DNA of 64,000 nt, taken from contig JAGCMT010000019.1 of NCBI GenBank assembly GCA_017646335.1, positions 1-64,000 of the forward strand. The letters are read 5' to 3'. The notes beneath the pieces are model-generated. The model was not told the origin of the DNA. It saw only the letters and a program-made list of their open reading frames with translations, and did no database searches. This stretch comes from Burkholderiaceae bacterium (lineage in GTDB: Bacteria; Pseudomonadota; Gammaproteobacteria; Burkholderiales; Burkholderiaceae_F). The position numbers were made by a program, and so were the translations under genes. Shown here piece after piece: positions 44,420 through 54,187 of this stretch; within the stretch, counting starts at the first letter, position 1; each line of letters opens with the position of its first letter.

Positions 44420-46510
44420 TTAGTTAGCCAAACGAGAGAGTTCGGCCACTTGGTTCATCGTGGCATGCAAGCGAGCCAAGAGAGCCAAACGATTCTTTCG
44501 AAGGTCGAGATCTTCTGCATTGACCATCACGTCTTCGAAGAATTGGTCGACCGGAGCCTTCATCGGAGCCAACAACGTCAACACTTCCGTGTAAGCGCCT
44601 TGAGCGTAAGCGGCGGCAACCTTCGGCTCGACATCAACCAAAGCGGCAAAGAGAGCCTTTTCAGCGTCTTCAACCAAACGAGCCTCTTCAACGTCACCCA
44701 ACGTCAAATCACTCTTCTTCAAGATGTTACCGATACGCTTATTCGCGGCAGCCAACGTTTCAGCTTCAGCCATCGCAGCAAATGCACGAACGGCTTGCAA
44801 GCGAGCCGGCACTTCGAGAACCGTTGCCGGGTTCACAGCCAACACGGCGTCGATTTCTTGAGCGCTATAACCTTGATCCTTGAACATCACGCGAACGCGA
44901 TCAGCAAAGAAGTTCAAGAGTTCAGCACGAGCGTCCTTCACGCCGGCGATGTCCTTGACGGCATCGTAACCGATATCAACCAATTCGGACAAAGCCACGT
45001 CGAGCTTACGTTCGAGCAACATACGCAAGACACCCAATGCATGACGGCGCAATGCGAACGGGTCCTTGTCACCCGTGGGCATTTGACCGATGCCGAAAAG
45101 GCCGGAAAGCGTTTCCAACTTATCAGCCAAGGCCACAGCCAAGCTCACCATCGTAGACGGCAATTCATCACCGGCAAAGCGCGGTTGATAGTGCTCACGG
45201 ATAGCCAAAGCCACTTCTTCGGCTTCACCGTCGTGCTTGGCATAGTATTCGCCCATGATGCCTTGAAGTTCCGGGAACTCGCCGACCATCAAGGTCAAGA
45301 GGTCAACCTTAGCCAATTGAGCGGCGCGGGCTGCCTTTTCAACATCTGCACCCAAACGTTCGGCAACGCGAGCGGCGATTGCCTTAACACGTTCGACACG
45401 TTCGGCTTGCGTGCCGAGCTTATTGTGGTAAACCACGTTCTTCAAACCGTCAACACGGCTTTCCAACGTCGTCAAGCGGTCTTGATCGTAGAAGAACTTT
45501 GCGTCAGCCAAACGGGCACGCACGACACGAGCGTTACCGGAGGAAATAGCCACGCCACCGTCCTTGGCTTCCAAGTGAGAAACCAACAAGAAACGATTCA
45601 TCAAACGACCGTTCTTATCCGTCACAGCAAAGTACTTTTGGTTTTCTTGCATCGTGAGGATCAAGCACTCTTGCGGGACTTCCAAGAATTCTTCTTCGAA
45701 AGAAGATTCATAAATGACCGGCCATTCCGTCAAAGCCGTCACTTCGTCCAAAAGGGAGGCCGGAACAATGGCTTCACCACCCATGGCTTGGGCCATTTCC
45801 TTAACCGTCTTTTCAATCAAGGCGTGACGCTCTTCAAAGCTAGCGACAACCTTACCTTCGTTACGCAATTGAGCTTCATAACCGTCAGCATCAGCGATGG
45901 CGATCAAACCGGTCGTATGGAAGCGGTGACCACTCGTTTGACGATCGGCATCCAAACCGAAAAGCTTCACCGACAAAACGTCAGCACCGTGCAAAACCGT
46001 CAAGTGCTTGACCGGGCGAACGAATTCAACCGTCGTTTCACCGTCAGCCAATTGATAGTGCATCACCTTCGGAATCGGCAAAGCGGCAACGGAAGCTTCA
46101 AGGGCCACTTGGACGCCTTGAGCCAAATCCACGCCGGCACGAATGCCTTCATAGACCAATTGTTCATTCTTACCGTCGCTTTCGCGCTTCAATTCGGAAA
46201 CGTCAGCCGTGATACCCAATGCAGCCATCTTCTTGACCAATGCGGGCGTAGCTTCACCTTCAGCATTCAAACCGACGCGAACCGGAACCAACTTTTGCTT
46301 AAAGGCTTGGTCCGGAGACTTAGCCAACACATCCGTCAACAACACGGCCAAACGACGCGGGGCGCCATAAGCCGTCACCTTCGTCGTTTCAGACAAAAAG
46401 TTTTGCGCTGCCAAGCTCTTTTGAACACCACCGGCAAACGCTTCGGAGAGCTTCTTCAAGGCCTTCGGCGGCAACTCTTCCGTTTGCAATTCAATCAACA
46501 AACTCGTCAT
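44420..46510 (-). CDS. glyS: Glycine-tRNA ligase beta subunit
   Basis: The large subunit of the bacterial heterotetrameric enzyme (696 aa), needed with GlyQ for glycyl-tRNA formation. The start LLIELQTEELPPKAL and the motifs VRPVKHLTVLHG, GHRFH, ALTEWPVIYE and DKLETLSGLFGIG are family features; an anticodon-binding-like domain forms the C-terminus. GGAG precedes the start. It lies 23 bases after glyQ. Confidence 0.96.
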   Translation of the reverse strand: MTSLLIELQTEELPPKALKKLSEAFAGGVQKSLAAQNFLSETTKVTAYGAPRRLAVLLTDVLAKSPDQAFKQKLVPVRVGLNAEGEATPALVKKMAALGITADVSELKRESDGKNEQLVYEGIRAGVDLAQGVQVALEASVAALPIPKVMHYQLADGETTVEFVRPVKHLTVLHGADVLSVKLFGLDADRQTSGHRFHTTGLIAIADADGYEAQLRNEGKVVASFEERHALIEKTVKEMAQAMGGEAIVPASLLDEVTALTEWPVIYESSFEEEFLEVPQECLILTMQENQKYFAVTDKNGRLMNRFLLVSHLEAKDGGVAISSGNARVVRARLADAKFFYDQDRLTTLESRVDGLKNVVYHNKLGTQAERVERVKAIAARVAERLGADVEKAARAAQLAKVDLLTLMVGEFPELQGIMGEYYAKHDGEAEEVALAIREHYQPRFAGDELPSTMVSLAVALADKLETLSGLFGIGQMPTGDKDPFALRRHALGVLRMLLERKLDVALSELVDIGYDAVKDIAGVKDARAELLNFFADRVRVMFKDQGYSAQEIDAVLAVNPATVLEVPARLQAVRAFAAMAEAETLAAANKRIGNILKKSDLTLGDVEEARLVEDAEKALFAALVDVEPKVAAAYAQGAYTEVLTLLAPMKAPVDQFFEDVMVNAEDLDLRKNRLALLARLHATMNQVAELSRLAN

Positions 46511-46533
46511 TTTTCTTTTCTCCGCCTACAGTC

Positions 46534-47436
46534 TTAGTTCTTTTTCAACATCGGGAAGCCCAAACGTTCGCGAGAGTCGTAGTAGCTTTGAGCCACTGCA
46601 CGCGAAATGTTACGGATACGAGCAATGTAAGCAGCACGTTCCGTCACGCTGATAGCACCACGAGCATCCAAGAGGTTGAACGTGTGACCGGCCTTCAACA
46701 CCATTTCGTAAGCCGGCAAGGCCAAGTTCAAATCCATCATGCGCTTGGCTTCGGATTCGAAGTGGTCGAATTGCTTCAAGAGCTTTTCAGGATCGCTGGC
46801 TTCGAAGTTGTAGTGACTTTGTTCCACTTCGTTTTGATGGAACACGTCACCGTAGGTGATCTTTTGTTCAACGCCGTTGGCATCCACATAAGTCGTGTAG
46901 ACCAAATCAAAGACGTTGTCACAGTTTTGCAAGTACATCGTCAAGCGTTCGAGACCGTACGTGATTTCACCCGTAATCGGCTTACATTCGAGACCGCCCA
47001 CTTGTTGGAAGTACGTAAATTGCGTCACTTCCATACCGTTCATCCAGACTTCCCAGCCGAGACCCCAGGCACCCAAAGTCGGGTTTTCCCAGTTATCTTC
47101 CACAAAACGGATGTCATTGACTTCGGTGTCGATGCCCAAAGCACGGAGGCTACCCAAGTACAAATCCACGATATTCGTGGGAGCCGGCTTCAACACGACT
47201 TGGTATTGATGGTGTTGATGCAAGCGGTTGGGGTTCTCACCGTAGCGAGCGTCATTCGGACGACGAGACGGTTGCACATAGGCAGCACGCCAGGGTTCCG
47301 GACCCAATGCACGCAAGAACGTGGCCGTGTGAGACGTGCCTGCACCGACTTCCATGTCGATCGGTTGCAAAAGGGCACAACCTTGCTTATTCCAATACTC
47401 CTGCAATCGCAGGATCACTTCCTGAAAAGTAATCAT
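46534..47436 (-). CDS. glyQ: Glycine-tRNA ligase alpha subunit
   Basis: The catalytic subunit (300 aa) of the alpha2-beta2 glycyl-tRNA synthetase. It opens with [15 protein letters not shown] and contains [36 protein letters not shown] and [18 protein letters not shown]. The ATG at 47436 is preferred over an upstream TTG. lnt lies 51 bases upstream. Confidence 0.97.
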   Translation of the reverse strand: MITFQEVILRLQEYWNKQGCALLQPIDMEVGAGTSHTATFLRALGPEPWRAAYVQPSRRPNDARYGENPNRLHQHHQYQVVLKPAPTNIVDLYLGSLRALGIDTEVNDIRFVEDNWENPTLGAWGLGWEVWMNGMEVTQFTYFQQVGGLECKPITGEITYGLERLTMYLQNCDNVFDLVYTTYVDANGVEQKITYGDVFHQNEVEQSHYNFEASDPEKLLKQFDHFESEAKRMMDLNLALPAYEMVLKAGHTFNLLDARGAISVTERAAYIARIRNISRAVAQSYYDSRERLGFPMLKKN

Positions 47437-47487
47437 CGCAATACGCTCTTTCAATAAAAAAATCTTTTACTCAAGGCGATCAATGCC

Positions 47488-49047
47488 TTAAGCGTCAAAT
47501 TTGTTAATTTTACTACGCTTTGCTACAAGCGTCGTCACGAAACCGACAATGAGCATGGCCAATGCCCACAAAATTGCCGGCCAATTACCCATTTTTACGT
47601 AGGGAGTTGCCTCACCACTAACCACGGGTACCTTAATATCCAAAACGCCTTCGGCATCGGCAGGCAATGCGTGAACGATTTCACCGCGCTCATTGATCAA
47701 AGCCGTTGCACCGCTATTGGTCACGTTCAAAAGCGGACGGGCCATTTCCAAAGCTCGCATTTGCGAGATTTGCAAATGTTGAGCGGCGGCTCGCATCGGA
47801 CCGAACCACTTCAAATTCGAAAGGTTCACGAGCAATTGCGGATTACCCGTTTGCCATGCTTGGATCCACTCTTCGCCAAAAAGATTTTCGTAGCAAATGT
47901 TGACCGAAACGTCGAAATCCTTCATCTTCATGAGCGGTTGGGTTTCATCACCCGCACGAAGACTGCTCATCGGGATACGCATCGAATCGATATACCACTG
48001 GAAACCGTAGGGAACGAATTCACCAAAAGGAACCAAGTGACGCTTTTCATACACGCCGATTTGACCGTTCGGATCCAAATACACGGCAGCATTGGCAAAA
48101 TCGTCAAATTTCGGTTCCCAGAAGGCATTGAAAAGAAGACCCGCATCGTTCATCTTGGCCCAATAGTTCAAACGAGCCAATTGATGAGCCGGGAATCGTT
48201 GCACGGAGGTCGGATAAACGGATTCCGGCAACATCACCACATCGGGCTTGAACTTGGTCGCATCCACCTTTTCAATGCGAGCAAACACATCATCAAAACG
48301 TTCACCCAACGATTGGCTGACCATGCGAGGTTCAAAGTTAGGTTGTACCGCACGGACGGCCAATTCACCGGCCGGTTGCGTCCATTGAACCGTTTTACCG
48401 ATCATGCCGAACATCACAATCGTCACAATGACCAAAGCGGCCGAAGCCATGTAGACCCATTGACCCTTACCGTACCAAGACCAAAGGGCACCGACCAAAC
48501 CGGCAATCCAAACCAACGCCAACAAAACGCCATAAACCCCCATAAAGGGAGCAATACCGGCCAAATCCCAATCCACAACGGAGTAGGCGGGATTGAGCCA
48601 CGGGAAACCGGTCAAAATCCAACCGCGAAGCCATTCCGTCAACGTAAAGGCAGCCGGCAAGGTCAACACCAAACGCCAATTGGAATTGGGCGTTAACCAC
48701 GTAGCAAGCCCCATGGCCAAAGCCGGGAACAAACCCAAAACCAACGACAAAGCAGCCGTCGTCACATAAGTCCATTCCAAAGGCATGTAGCCATAGTGGT
48801 ACATGCTGTAATAAACCCAGTTAATCCCGCTGGCAAACCATGCAAAGCCAAAAAGCCAACCCCAAACGGCCGCTTCCCAAGCACGAGCGGTTTTCGAAAC
48901 CAGGCCAAAAAGCAAGACCAAAGCCGCCAAGGTACATAAAGGCATATTTTCCGGCGCAAAGGCACTCGCCATCGTCATACCCGACGCAATGCTCAAAACG
49001 GTGCGGTAGAGCCAGTATTTTTGGGTTTCAGAAAGTAAAGAAAACAT
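47488..49047 (-). CDS. lnt: Apolipoprotein N-acyltransferase
   Basis: Adds the third acyl chain to outer-membrane lipoproteins such as Pal. The protein has 519 residues, with about six N-terminal transmembrane helices, a periplasmic nitrilase-like domain, and a last helix. The catalytic triad is visible as Glu in MLPESVYPT, Lys in EKRHLVPFGEFVPYG and Cys in VNICYENLF. It lies five bases after corC. Confidence 0.95.
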   Translation of the reverse strand: MFSLLSETQKYWLYRTVLSIASGMTMASAFAPENMPLCTLAALVLLFGLVSKTARAWEAAVWGWLFGFAWFASGINWVYYSMYHYGYMPLEWTYVTTAALSLVLGLFPALAMGLATWLTPNSNWRLVLTLPAAFTLTEWLRGWILTGFPWLNPAYSVVDWDLAGIAPFMGVYGVLLALVWIAGLVGALWSWYGKGQWVYMASAALVIVTIVMFGMIGKTVQWTQPAGELAVRAVQPNFEPRMVSQSLGERFDDVFARIEKVDATKFKPDVVMLPESVYPTSVQRFPAHQLARLNYWAKMNDAGLLFNAFWEPKFDDFANAAVYLDPNGQIGVYEKRHLVPFGEFVPYGFQWYIDSMRIPMSSLRAGDETQPLMKMKDFDVSVNICYENLFGEEWIQAWQTGNPQLLVNLSNLKWFGPMRAAAQHLQISQMRALEMARPLLNVTNSGATALINERGEIVHALPADAEGVLDIKVPVVSGEATPYVKMGNWPAILWALAMLIVGFVTTLVAKRSKINKFDA

Positions 49048-49052
49048 CTTGT

Positions 49053-49919
49053 TTAGCCTTCCGTGGTCGGATTATCCAAACGCTCAACCTTGAGCAACGA
49101 AACATGGCGCTCATCGGCTCGAAGCACCGTAAATCGGAACTCATCGATCAAAACCACTTCACCGGACTTCGGCATGTGTTCCAAACGGTCGGCAATCAAA
49201 CCGCCCAGCGTTTCACAGTGACAATCTTGTAAATTCAGCGTTGTTTCAAAATATTCATTGAACTGTTCGATTTCAGTGAGGGCCTTCACGCGCCAGCAAC
49301 CGTGCTTGGGATCGGGCAAGATGTTATCGGCATCTTCATCGATATCGAATTCGTCATCGATTTCCCCCACAATCTGCTCGAGCACGTCCTCAATCGTAAT
49401 CAAACCCGACACTCCGCCAAATTCGTCCACAATGATTGCCATGTGGTTGCGCTCCATTTTGAAGTCACGCAAAAGCACATTAAGCGGCATGCTTTCAGGA
49501 ATGTATTTCACGGGGCGCAAATTGTCTTTCGCCAAATACGTCGGATCGATCAAAAAGCGCAACAGGGTCTTAGCATGCAAAATGCCGACAACATTGTCAC
49601 GATTACCGTCCATAATGACCGGGAAACGAGAGTGCTCGGTCTTAATGACGTGCGGCAACCATTCTTCACGCGGTTCACTCAAATCAACGACCACCATTTG
49701 CGAACGCGGCACCATCAAATCGCAGGCTCGCAAATTCGAAAACTGCATCACGCCTTCCATCATCTTCAAGGCGGAATCGTCGATCAACTTTTGTTCGTTC
49801 GCTTCGTGAAGGGTATCGAGAAAGTCTTCGCGAGTCGGCTCATGAAAGACGCCGACAATCTTTTCGAGGAAAGACTTATGTTTGGCGGGATTCGCTCCCG
49901 TGGTCGACTCTGTTGTCAT
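49053..49919 (-). CDS. corC: CorC/HlyC family CBS-domain protein
   Basis: A 288-residue cytosolic protein with two CBS domains (about 70-190; LMVPRSQMVVVDL, FGGVSGLITIEDVLEQIVGEIDDE) and a C-terminal transporter-associated domain. Linked in enteric bacteria to Mg/Co efflux, and always found between ybeY and lnt in this locus. No Shine-Dalgarno match is seen at the start. It is separated from ybeY by a terminator and a 200-base spacer, so it probably has its own promoter there. Confidence 0.92.
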   Translation of the reverse strand: MTTESTTGANPAKHKSFLEKIVGVFHEPTREDFLDTLHEANEQKLIDDSALKMMEGVMQFSNLRACDLMVPRSQMVVVDLSEPREEWLPHVIKTEHSRFPVIMDGNRDNVVGILHAKTLLRFLIDPTYLAKDNLRPVKYIPESMPLNVLLRDFKMERNHMAIIVDEFGGVSGLITIEDVLEQIVGEIDDEFDIDEDADNILPDPKHGCWRVKALTEIEQFNEYFETTLNLQDCHCETLGGLIADRLEHMPKSGEVVLIDEFRFTVLRADERHVSLLKVERLDNPTTEG

Positions 49920-49969
49920 CAGTTCAAGCTAATAAATTTGAGAAATGCTAATGATATCAAGGATTTTTT

Positions 49970-50082
49970 CGATTGAGAACGCACAAAATCGTCATTTAAA
50001 AAGAAATGCCTTGATTCGCACTAAAAAACGCAAATTCTCGTTGTTTTTTCTAAAAATTTTCGATTAGGAACGCAAAAAGTCG
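49970..50082. repeat. Imperfect 22-base direct repeats upstream of corC
   Basis: Copies at 49970-49991 and 50061-50082 match at 18 of 22 positions (core CGATT..GAACGCA.AAA.TCG) and lie 91 bases apart in the corC/ybeY spacer. They could be regulator sites for corC. Confidence 0.4.
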
Positions 50083-50100
50083 AGTTCACACTCGACCTTT
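50079..50100. terminator. Hairpin terminator after ybeY
   Basis: GTCGAG/CTCGAC stem with a six-base loop and T or A runs on both sides. It splits the miaB-ybeZ-ybeY and corC-lnt-glyQS transcription units. Confidence 0.75.
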
Positions 50101-50119
50101 TGCACCAAGCCATAGGAAA

Positions 50120-50569
50120 TTAATCCAAAACGTACTCACGATCGGCATACGGGTTATCAAAACCCAAAGCCATCAACGCTTTGATTTCCTTCATTTCCAT
50201 CTCTTCGGCTTCTTCATCTTCCATGTGGTCGTAACCGTGAGCATGAAGTGCACCATGGATCAACAAGTGGGCCAAGTGCTCTTCGAAAGATTTCTCTTGC
50301 TCTTGGGCTTCACGAATCAAAACCGGCACACAAATCACCAAATCAGCCACGGCCACCGGCTCGTGTTGATAGTCAAAGGTCAACACGTTCGTTGCGTAGT
50401 CCTTATGACGATATTGGCTATTTAACTGCAAGCCTTCTTCGGCATCCACAAAGAGAATCGTCAATTCGGTATCGCGTTCGATTGCCGATTCGATCCACTT
50501 TTGCATCGTTTCTTCGCTCGGCAATTCAAAATCACCGTTAATCATCACATCGATGGACAAATTCGCCAT
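50120..50569 (-). CDS. ybeY: Endoribonuclease YbeY
   Basis: A zinc-dependent RNase for 16S rRNA maturation and ribosome quality control (149 aa). The metal site is HGALHAHGYDH, and YRHKDYATNVLTFDY is the substrate-side motif. It lies three bases after ybeZ. Confidence 0.95.
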   Translation of the reverse strand: MANLSIDVMINGDFELPSEETMQKWIESAIERDTELTILFVDAEEGLQLNSQYRHKDYATNVLTFDYQHEPVAVADLVICVPVLIREAQEQEKSFEEHLAHLLIHGALHAHGYDHMEDEEAEEMEMKEIKALMALGFDNPYADREYVLD

Positions 50570-50572
50570 GAT

Positions 50573-51577
50573 TTACTCCTTCTTTGCCGTGCGCTCACGC
50601 GTTTCGCGCTCTTGTTGACGTTGTTCATCGGCCTTGGCATAAGCCTGAACGATGCGAGCAACCAACGGGTGACGAACGACGTCGGCAGCCGTGAAATACG
50701 TCATCGAAATACCACGAACACCGGATAAAACGTGTTGCGCTTCCACCAAGCCGGAGCGAACGCCACGCGGAAGGTCAATCTGCGTCACGTCACCCGTGAT
50801 AACGGCCTTGGAGCCAAAACCGATACGCGTCAGGAACATCTTCATTTGCTCAGGTGTCGTGTTTTGCGCTTCGTCCAAAATAACGAAAGCATTGTTGAGC
50901 GTTCGACCGCGCATGTAAGCCAACGGTGCGATTTCAATCGTTTGACGCTCAAGCAAACGTTGGGTCTTATCAAAACCTAACAAGTCAAACAAAGCATCAT
51001 AAAGCGGGCGCAAATACGGATCGACCTTTTGTGCCAAATCCCCCGGCAAGAAACCGAGTCGTTCGCCGGCTTCCACCGCCGGGCGAGTCAAAATGATGCG
51101 TTCCACGCGATCTCGTTCGTAGGCATCAACCGCGGCAGCCACCGCCAAATACGTCTTACCCGTACCGGCAGGACCGATACCGAAAGAAATATCATGATCG
51201 AGCATCGCTTGGATGTATTCGGTTTGACGAGGCGTGCGACCTTGCAATTCTTTTCGCTTGGTGTGCAACACGGGCGAAATGGAGAGCTCACCATCTTGAG
51301 CCTTCGCTTTTTCACCCACGAAATAAAGTTGCACATCGTCCGTGGTCAAATCGTCATTACTTTGTTCAACCTTGGCAGACAATGTCTCCAATGCGCCCAA
51401 CGCTTGGCGAGCCTCATCCAACGGGCCGGCAATGCGGAATTGGTGACCACGACGAGAAATCGTCACATTCAAAATCGTTTCGATTTGACGCAAATTGGCA
51501 TCCATCGGGCCAGCCAGAGCCGCCAAGGTGGCATTGTCCACGTCAAGCGAGAGCGTTAAAACCTTTTCTTCGGACAT
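50573..51577 (-). CDS. ybeZ: PhoH-like ATPase YbeZ
   Basis: A P-loop ATPase and putative RNA helicase (334 aa) that works with YbeY. The N-terminal KH-like region is followed by GPAGTGKTYLAVAAAV (Walker A), RPAVEAGERLGFLPGDL, FVILDEAQNTTPEQMKMFLTR (Walker B) and ITGDVTQIDLPRG. The C-terminal tail is highly charged. It lies three bases after miaB. Confidence 0.95.
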   Translation of the reverse strand: MSEEKVLTLSLDVDNATLAALAGPMDANLRQIETILNVTISRRGHQFRIAGPLDEARQALGALETLSAKVEQSNDDLTTDDVQLYFVGEKAKAQDGELSISPVLHTKRKELQGRTPRQTEYIQAMLDHDISFGIGPAGTGKTYLAVAAAVDAYERDRVERIILTRPAVEAGERLGFLPGDLAQKVDPYLRPLYDALFDLLGFDKTQRLLERQTIEIAPLAYMRGRTLNNAFVILDEAQNTTPEQMKMFLTRIGFGSKAVITGDVTQIDLPRGVRSGLVEAQHVLSGVRGISMTYFTAADVVRHPLVARIVQAYAKADEQRQQERETRERTAKKE

Positions 51578-51580
51578 CGT

Positions 51581-52912
51581 TTAAGCCACCATTTCGCCCA
51601 AAAGGGTATGAGGATTCACGACCGTGATCTTGACGTTGACCATTTGATCCGTCAGCGATTCGTCACCCACAAAGTTCACGATACGGTTGTTATCGGTGCG
51701 AGCCATCATCATGCCGCGACCGCGACGAGACGGACCCAACACCAAAACACGCTGAACCGTACCCAACATCGATTCGGAAATCTTCACGGAGTGGTTATAA
51801 ATCTTTTCTTGCAAAGCCTTTAAACGAGCCAACTTCACTTCTTGCGGCGTCGTATCTTCAAGGTAAGCGGCCGGCGTACCCGGGCGACGCGAGTACACAA
51901 ACGAGAAGCTTTCATCAAAGCCCACTTCATCGATTAACTGCATCGTGGCTTGATAATCTTCTTCCGTCTCGCCGGGGAAACCGACAATGATGTCCGTTGC
52001 AATCGAAATATCCGGGCGAACGGCACGCAAACGACGCACGATGGACTTGTACTCAAGCGCCGTGTAGCCTCGCTTCATGGCGGCCAACACGCGATCGGAA
52101 CCCGACTGAACCGGAAGATGGACGTGATTGACCAACTTATTGGTCTTGCCATACATATCGATCAAACGTTGGGTGAACTGTTGCGGATGGCTCGTCGTGT
52201 AACGAATACGTTCAATGCCATCAATTTCAGCCACGTATTCAATCAACATGGCAAAGTCAGCCATTTCACCGTCAGGCATCTTGCCTTGGTAAGCATTCAC
52301 GTTTTGACCCAAAAGCGTCACTTCCTTGACACCTTGGCTGGCAAGCTTGGCCACTTCGACCAAGACGTCCATCAACGGACGGTGGATTTCTTCACCGCGC
52401 GTATAAGGAACGACACAGTAAGAGCAATACTTGCTACAACCTTCCATGATGGAAACGAAGGCAGAGGCGCTCGTTGCCTTCGGTTCGGCCAAATGGTCAA
52501 ACTTTTCGATTTCAGGGAAAGAAATATCGACCTGAGATCGACCCGTACGTTGGAACTTCTCGACCATCGCCGGCAAACGATGCAGCGTTTGCGGACCAAA
52601 AACGACGCCGATGTAAGGCGCACGAGTCAGAATTTTTTTGCCTTCTTGGCTTGCGACACAGCCGCCCACGGCGATCACCATGTCTTTTTTGCCCATTTCG
52701 TCACGCATATCACGAATACGGCCCAAATCAGAGAAGACTTTCTCTTGAGCTTTTTCACGAATGGAGCAGGTATTGAAAACAACCAAATCGGCCTCTTCGA
52801 CGGCTTCAGTACGTTCATAGCCGTGCATTTCCATAAGGTCAACGATCTTTTGGCTGTCGTAATCGTTCATTTGGCAGCCGAAGCTGCGGAGATAGAGTTT
52901 TTTCGCGGTCAC
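51581..52912 (-). CDS. miaB: tRNA-2-methylthio-N6-dimethylallyladenosine synthase
   Basis: A radical-SAM methylthiotransferase acting at A37 of tRNAs (443 aa). N-terminal cluster cysteines lie in [17 protein letters not shown] and GGCVA; the radical-SAM cluster is [16 protein letters not shown]; a TRAM domain ends the protein. Translation appears to start at a GTG (52912) with GGA upstream; no ATG is available at the conserved N-terminus. It is the first gene of miaB-ybeZ-ybeY. Confidence 0.95.
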   Translation of the reverse strand: MTAKKLYLRSFGCQMNDYDSQKIVDLMEMHGYERTEAVEEADLVVFNTCSIREKAQEKVFSDLGRIRDMRDEMGKKDMVIAVGGCVASQEGKKILTRAPYIGVVFGPQTLHRLPAMVEKFQRTGRSQVDISFPEIEKFDHLAEPKATSASAFVSIMEGCSKYCSYCVVPYTRGEEIHRPLMDVLVEVAKLASQGVKEVTLLGQNVNAYQGKMPDGEMADFAMLIEYVAEIDGIERIRYTTSHPQQFTQRLIDMYGKTNKLVNHVHLPVQSGSDRVLAAMKRGYTALEYKSIVRRLRAVRPDISIATDIIVGFPGETEEDYQATMQLIDEVGFDESFSFVYSRRPGTPAAYLEDTTPQEVKLARLKALQEKIYNHSVKISESMLGTVQRVLVLGPSRRGRGMMMARTDNNRIVNFVGDESLTDQMVNVKITVVNPHTLLGEMVA

Positions 52913-52993
52913 GGTTTACATCCGGTGCACAAAAAAGTTAATCGAAATTCGATCGCTTTTCTACCGATCGAACAGTCTTGACAAAGAGGCGAA

Positions 52994-53022
52994 AGTATAC
53001 ACTGTTATCCCAAAATAGTCTT
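52994..53022 (-). promoter_or_regulatory. Candidate promoter of miaB
   Basis: TATACT (minus strand, 52994-52999) sits about 80 bases before the miaB start; the -35 region is poor. A CGATCG-armed inverted repeat (52950-52970) lies in the resulting leader. The 298-base gap between miaB and the SGNH gene otherwise shows no gene. Confidence 0.35.
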
Positions 53023-53210
53023 TGATTTCCCGATAGTTAGGAAAAATCCAACTCAAAAAGATCAGGACGAATTTCAACCACGGCACCAACGCCTCCGAAG
53101 TTCCTTTTGAACAAAAAGCGATTGTGTTATACGCAAAACTCCCCCTATCGCAGGAAAAACCAAGTAAGCTACTGATATTACGAAGTTTTGTTTGCTTACA
53201 GAGGTTCGCC

Positions 53211-54008
53211 ATGAAAAAACTCATGACTTGTGCCATTGCCGGCACGTTGTTGATCGCAACGTCGGCTTATGCCTTGGAAAATTCCGTCAAACCGACCGTT
53301 ACCGACTTGGGTATCGACGCACCGAAAACGGGTTTGATTGTCGGCAACTCCTACTCTTTCTATAACTGTGGCGTTCATAGTTACCTTCGCGATTTCACCC
53401 GTGAAGCCAAACAAGCCTGGAAAGCTCGTATTTTGACGATGAGCTCCGCTCGCTTATCTTTCCACAATGTCAAAGACTATTTGACGCCGGATAAGGCCAT
53501 GGATCCTTACGCCAAGTCCAAACCGATGTTTGACGTTGTGATGCTCCAAGGTCAAAGCGCCGAACCCATCACGAAGAAAAATGGCGCTGACTTAAATTTC
53601 CAAAAGTATGTTAAGGAACACGTGGCTACGATTCGCGCTGCCGGTGCAACGCCCTTGATCATCGCCACCTGGGCAAAACAAGACAAACCGCAAGACACGA
53701 AGGCTCTTGCCGATGAAACCACGAAGGCTGCCAATGCCAACAAGGCCATGGTCGTTCCCGTCGGTTTGGCATTTGCCGAAAGCTTAAAAGTTCGCCCGGA
53801 CTTGATTCTTCACCAAGAAGACAAGAGCCACCCGAGTGCTGCCGGCTCTTACCTCTACGGCGCCATGCTCTATGCCGTTATGTACAAGAAGAGCCCCGAA
53901 GGCTTCAAGGCCTTGGGCGGTTGCGAAAAGCCTCTGAAACCTGAAGATGCCAAGCACTTGCAAACGATTGCTTGGAAGACCGTGAAAGAGTTTTACGGTT
54001 GGAAGTAA
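53211..54008 (+). CDS. Secreted SGNH/GDSL-like hydrolase
   Basis: A 265-residue exported protein: signal peptide 1-20 or 21 (SAYA), then a domain with SGNH-hydrolase hallmarks. The nucleophile block is GNSYSFYNCG (Ser47), a middle block VVMLQGQSAEP replaces the usual G-x-N-D, and DKSHPSAAGSYLYGAML supplies the Asp and His near the C-terminus. The GNSY start resembles the GNSF/GNSY subgroup instead of the GDSL one. The substrate could be an acyl or acetyl ester on a glycan or lipid; it cannot be told from sequence. AGAGG lies six bases before the start. It is a single gene with its own terminator; codon use is moderately biased. Confidence 0.75.
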   Translation: MKKLMTCAIAGTLLIATSAYALENSVKPTVTDLGIDAPKTGLIVGNSYSFYNCGVHSYLRDFTREAKQAWKARILTMSSARLSFHNVKDYLTPDKAMDPYAKSKPMFDVVMLQGQSAEPITKKNGADLNFQKYVKEHVATIRAAGATPLIIATWAKQDKPQDTKALADETTKAANANKAMVVPVGLAFAESLKVRPDLILHQEDKSHPSAAGSYLYGAMLYAVMYKKSPEGFKALGGCEKPLKPEDAKHLQTIAWKTVKEFYGWK

Positions 54009-54032
54009 TTTCTCCTAGCCAATAGGCTGTCT

Positions 54033-54071
54033 GGCTCCTGATTTCATCACCCGAATCAGGAGCCTTTTTTT
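54033..54071 (+). terminator. Terminator of the SGNH hydrolase gene
   Basis: GGCTCCTGATT and AATCAGGAGCC stem followed by seven T residues. Confidence 0.9.
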
Positions 54072-54187
54072 ACATAACAACTCCACGTTTTCAACGAAAA
54101 AACCGAAATAACGGCCGATTGGGTGCAGCAATGATTTTCCGGCAATGAATTCGATAAAATTAGGCATCTTTTCATTGAGAGTCACAC

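Noticed and set aside
44450..46537. A 695-codon plus-strand open frame opposite glyS
   Set aside because: glyS is complete with all motifs on the minus strand; the opposite frame is open because stop codons are suppressed by glyS codon use.
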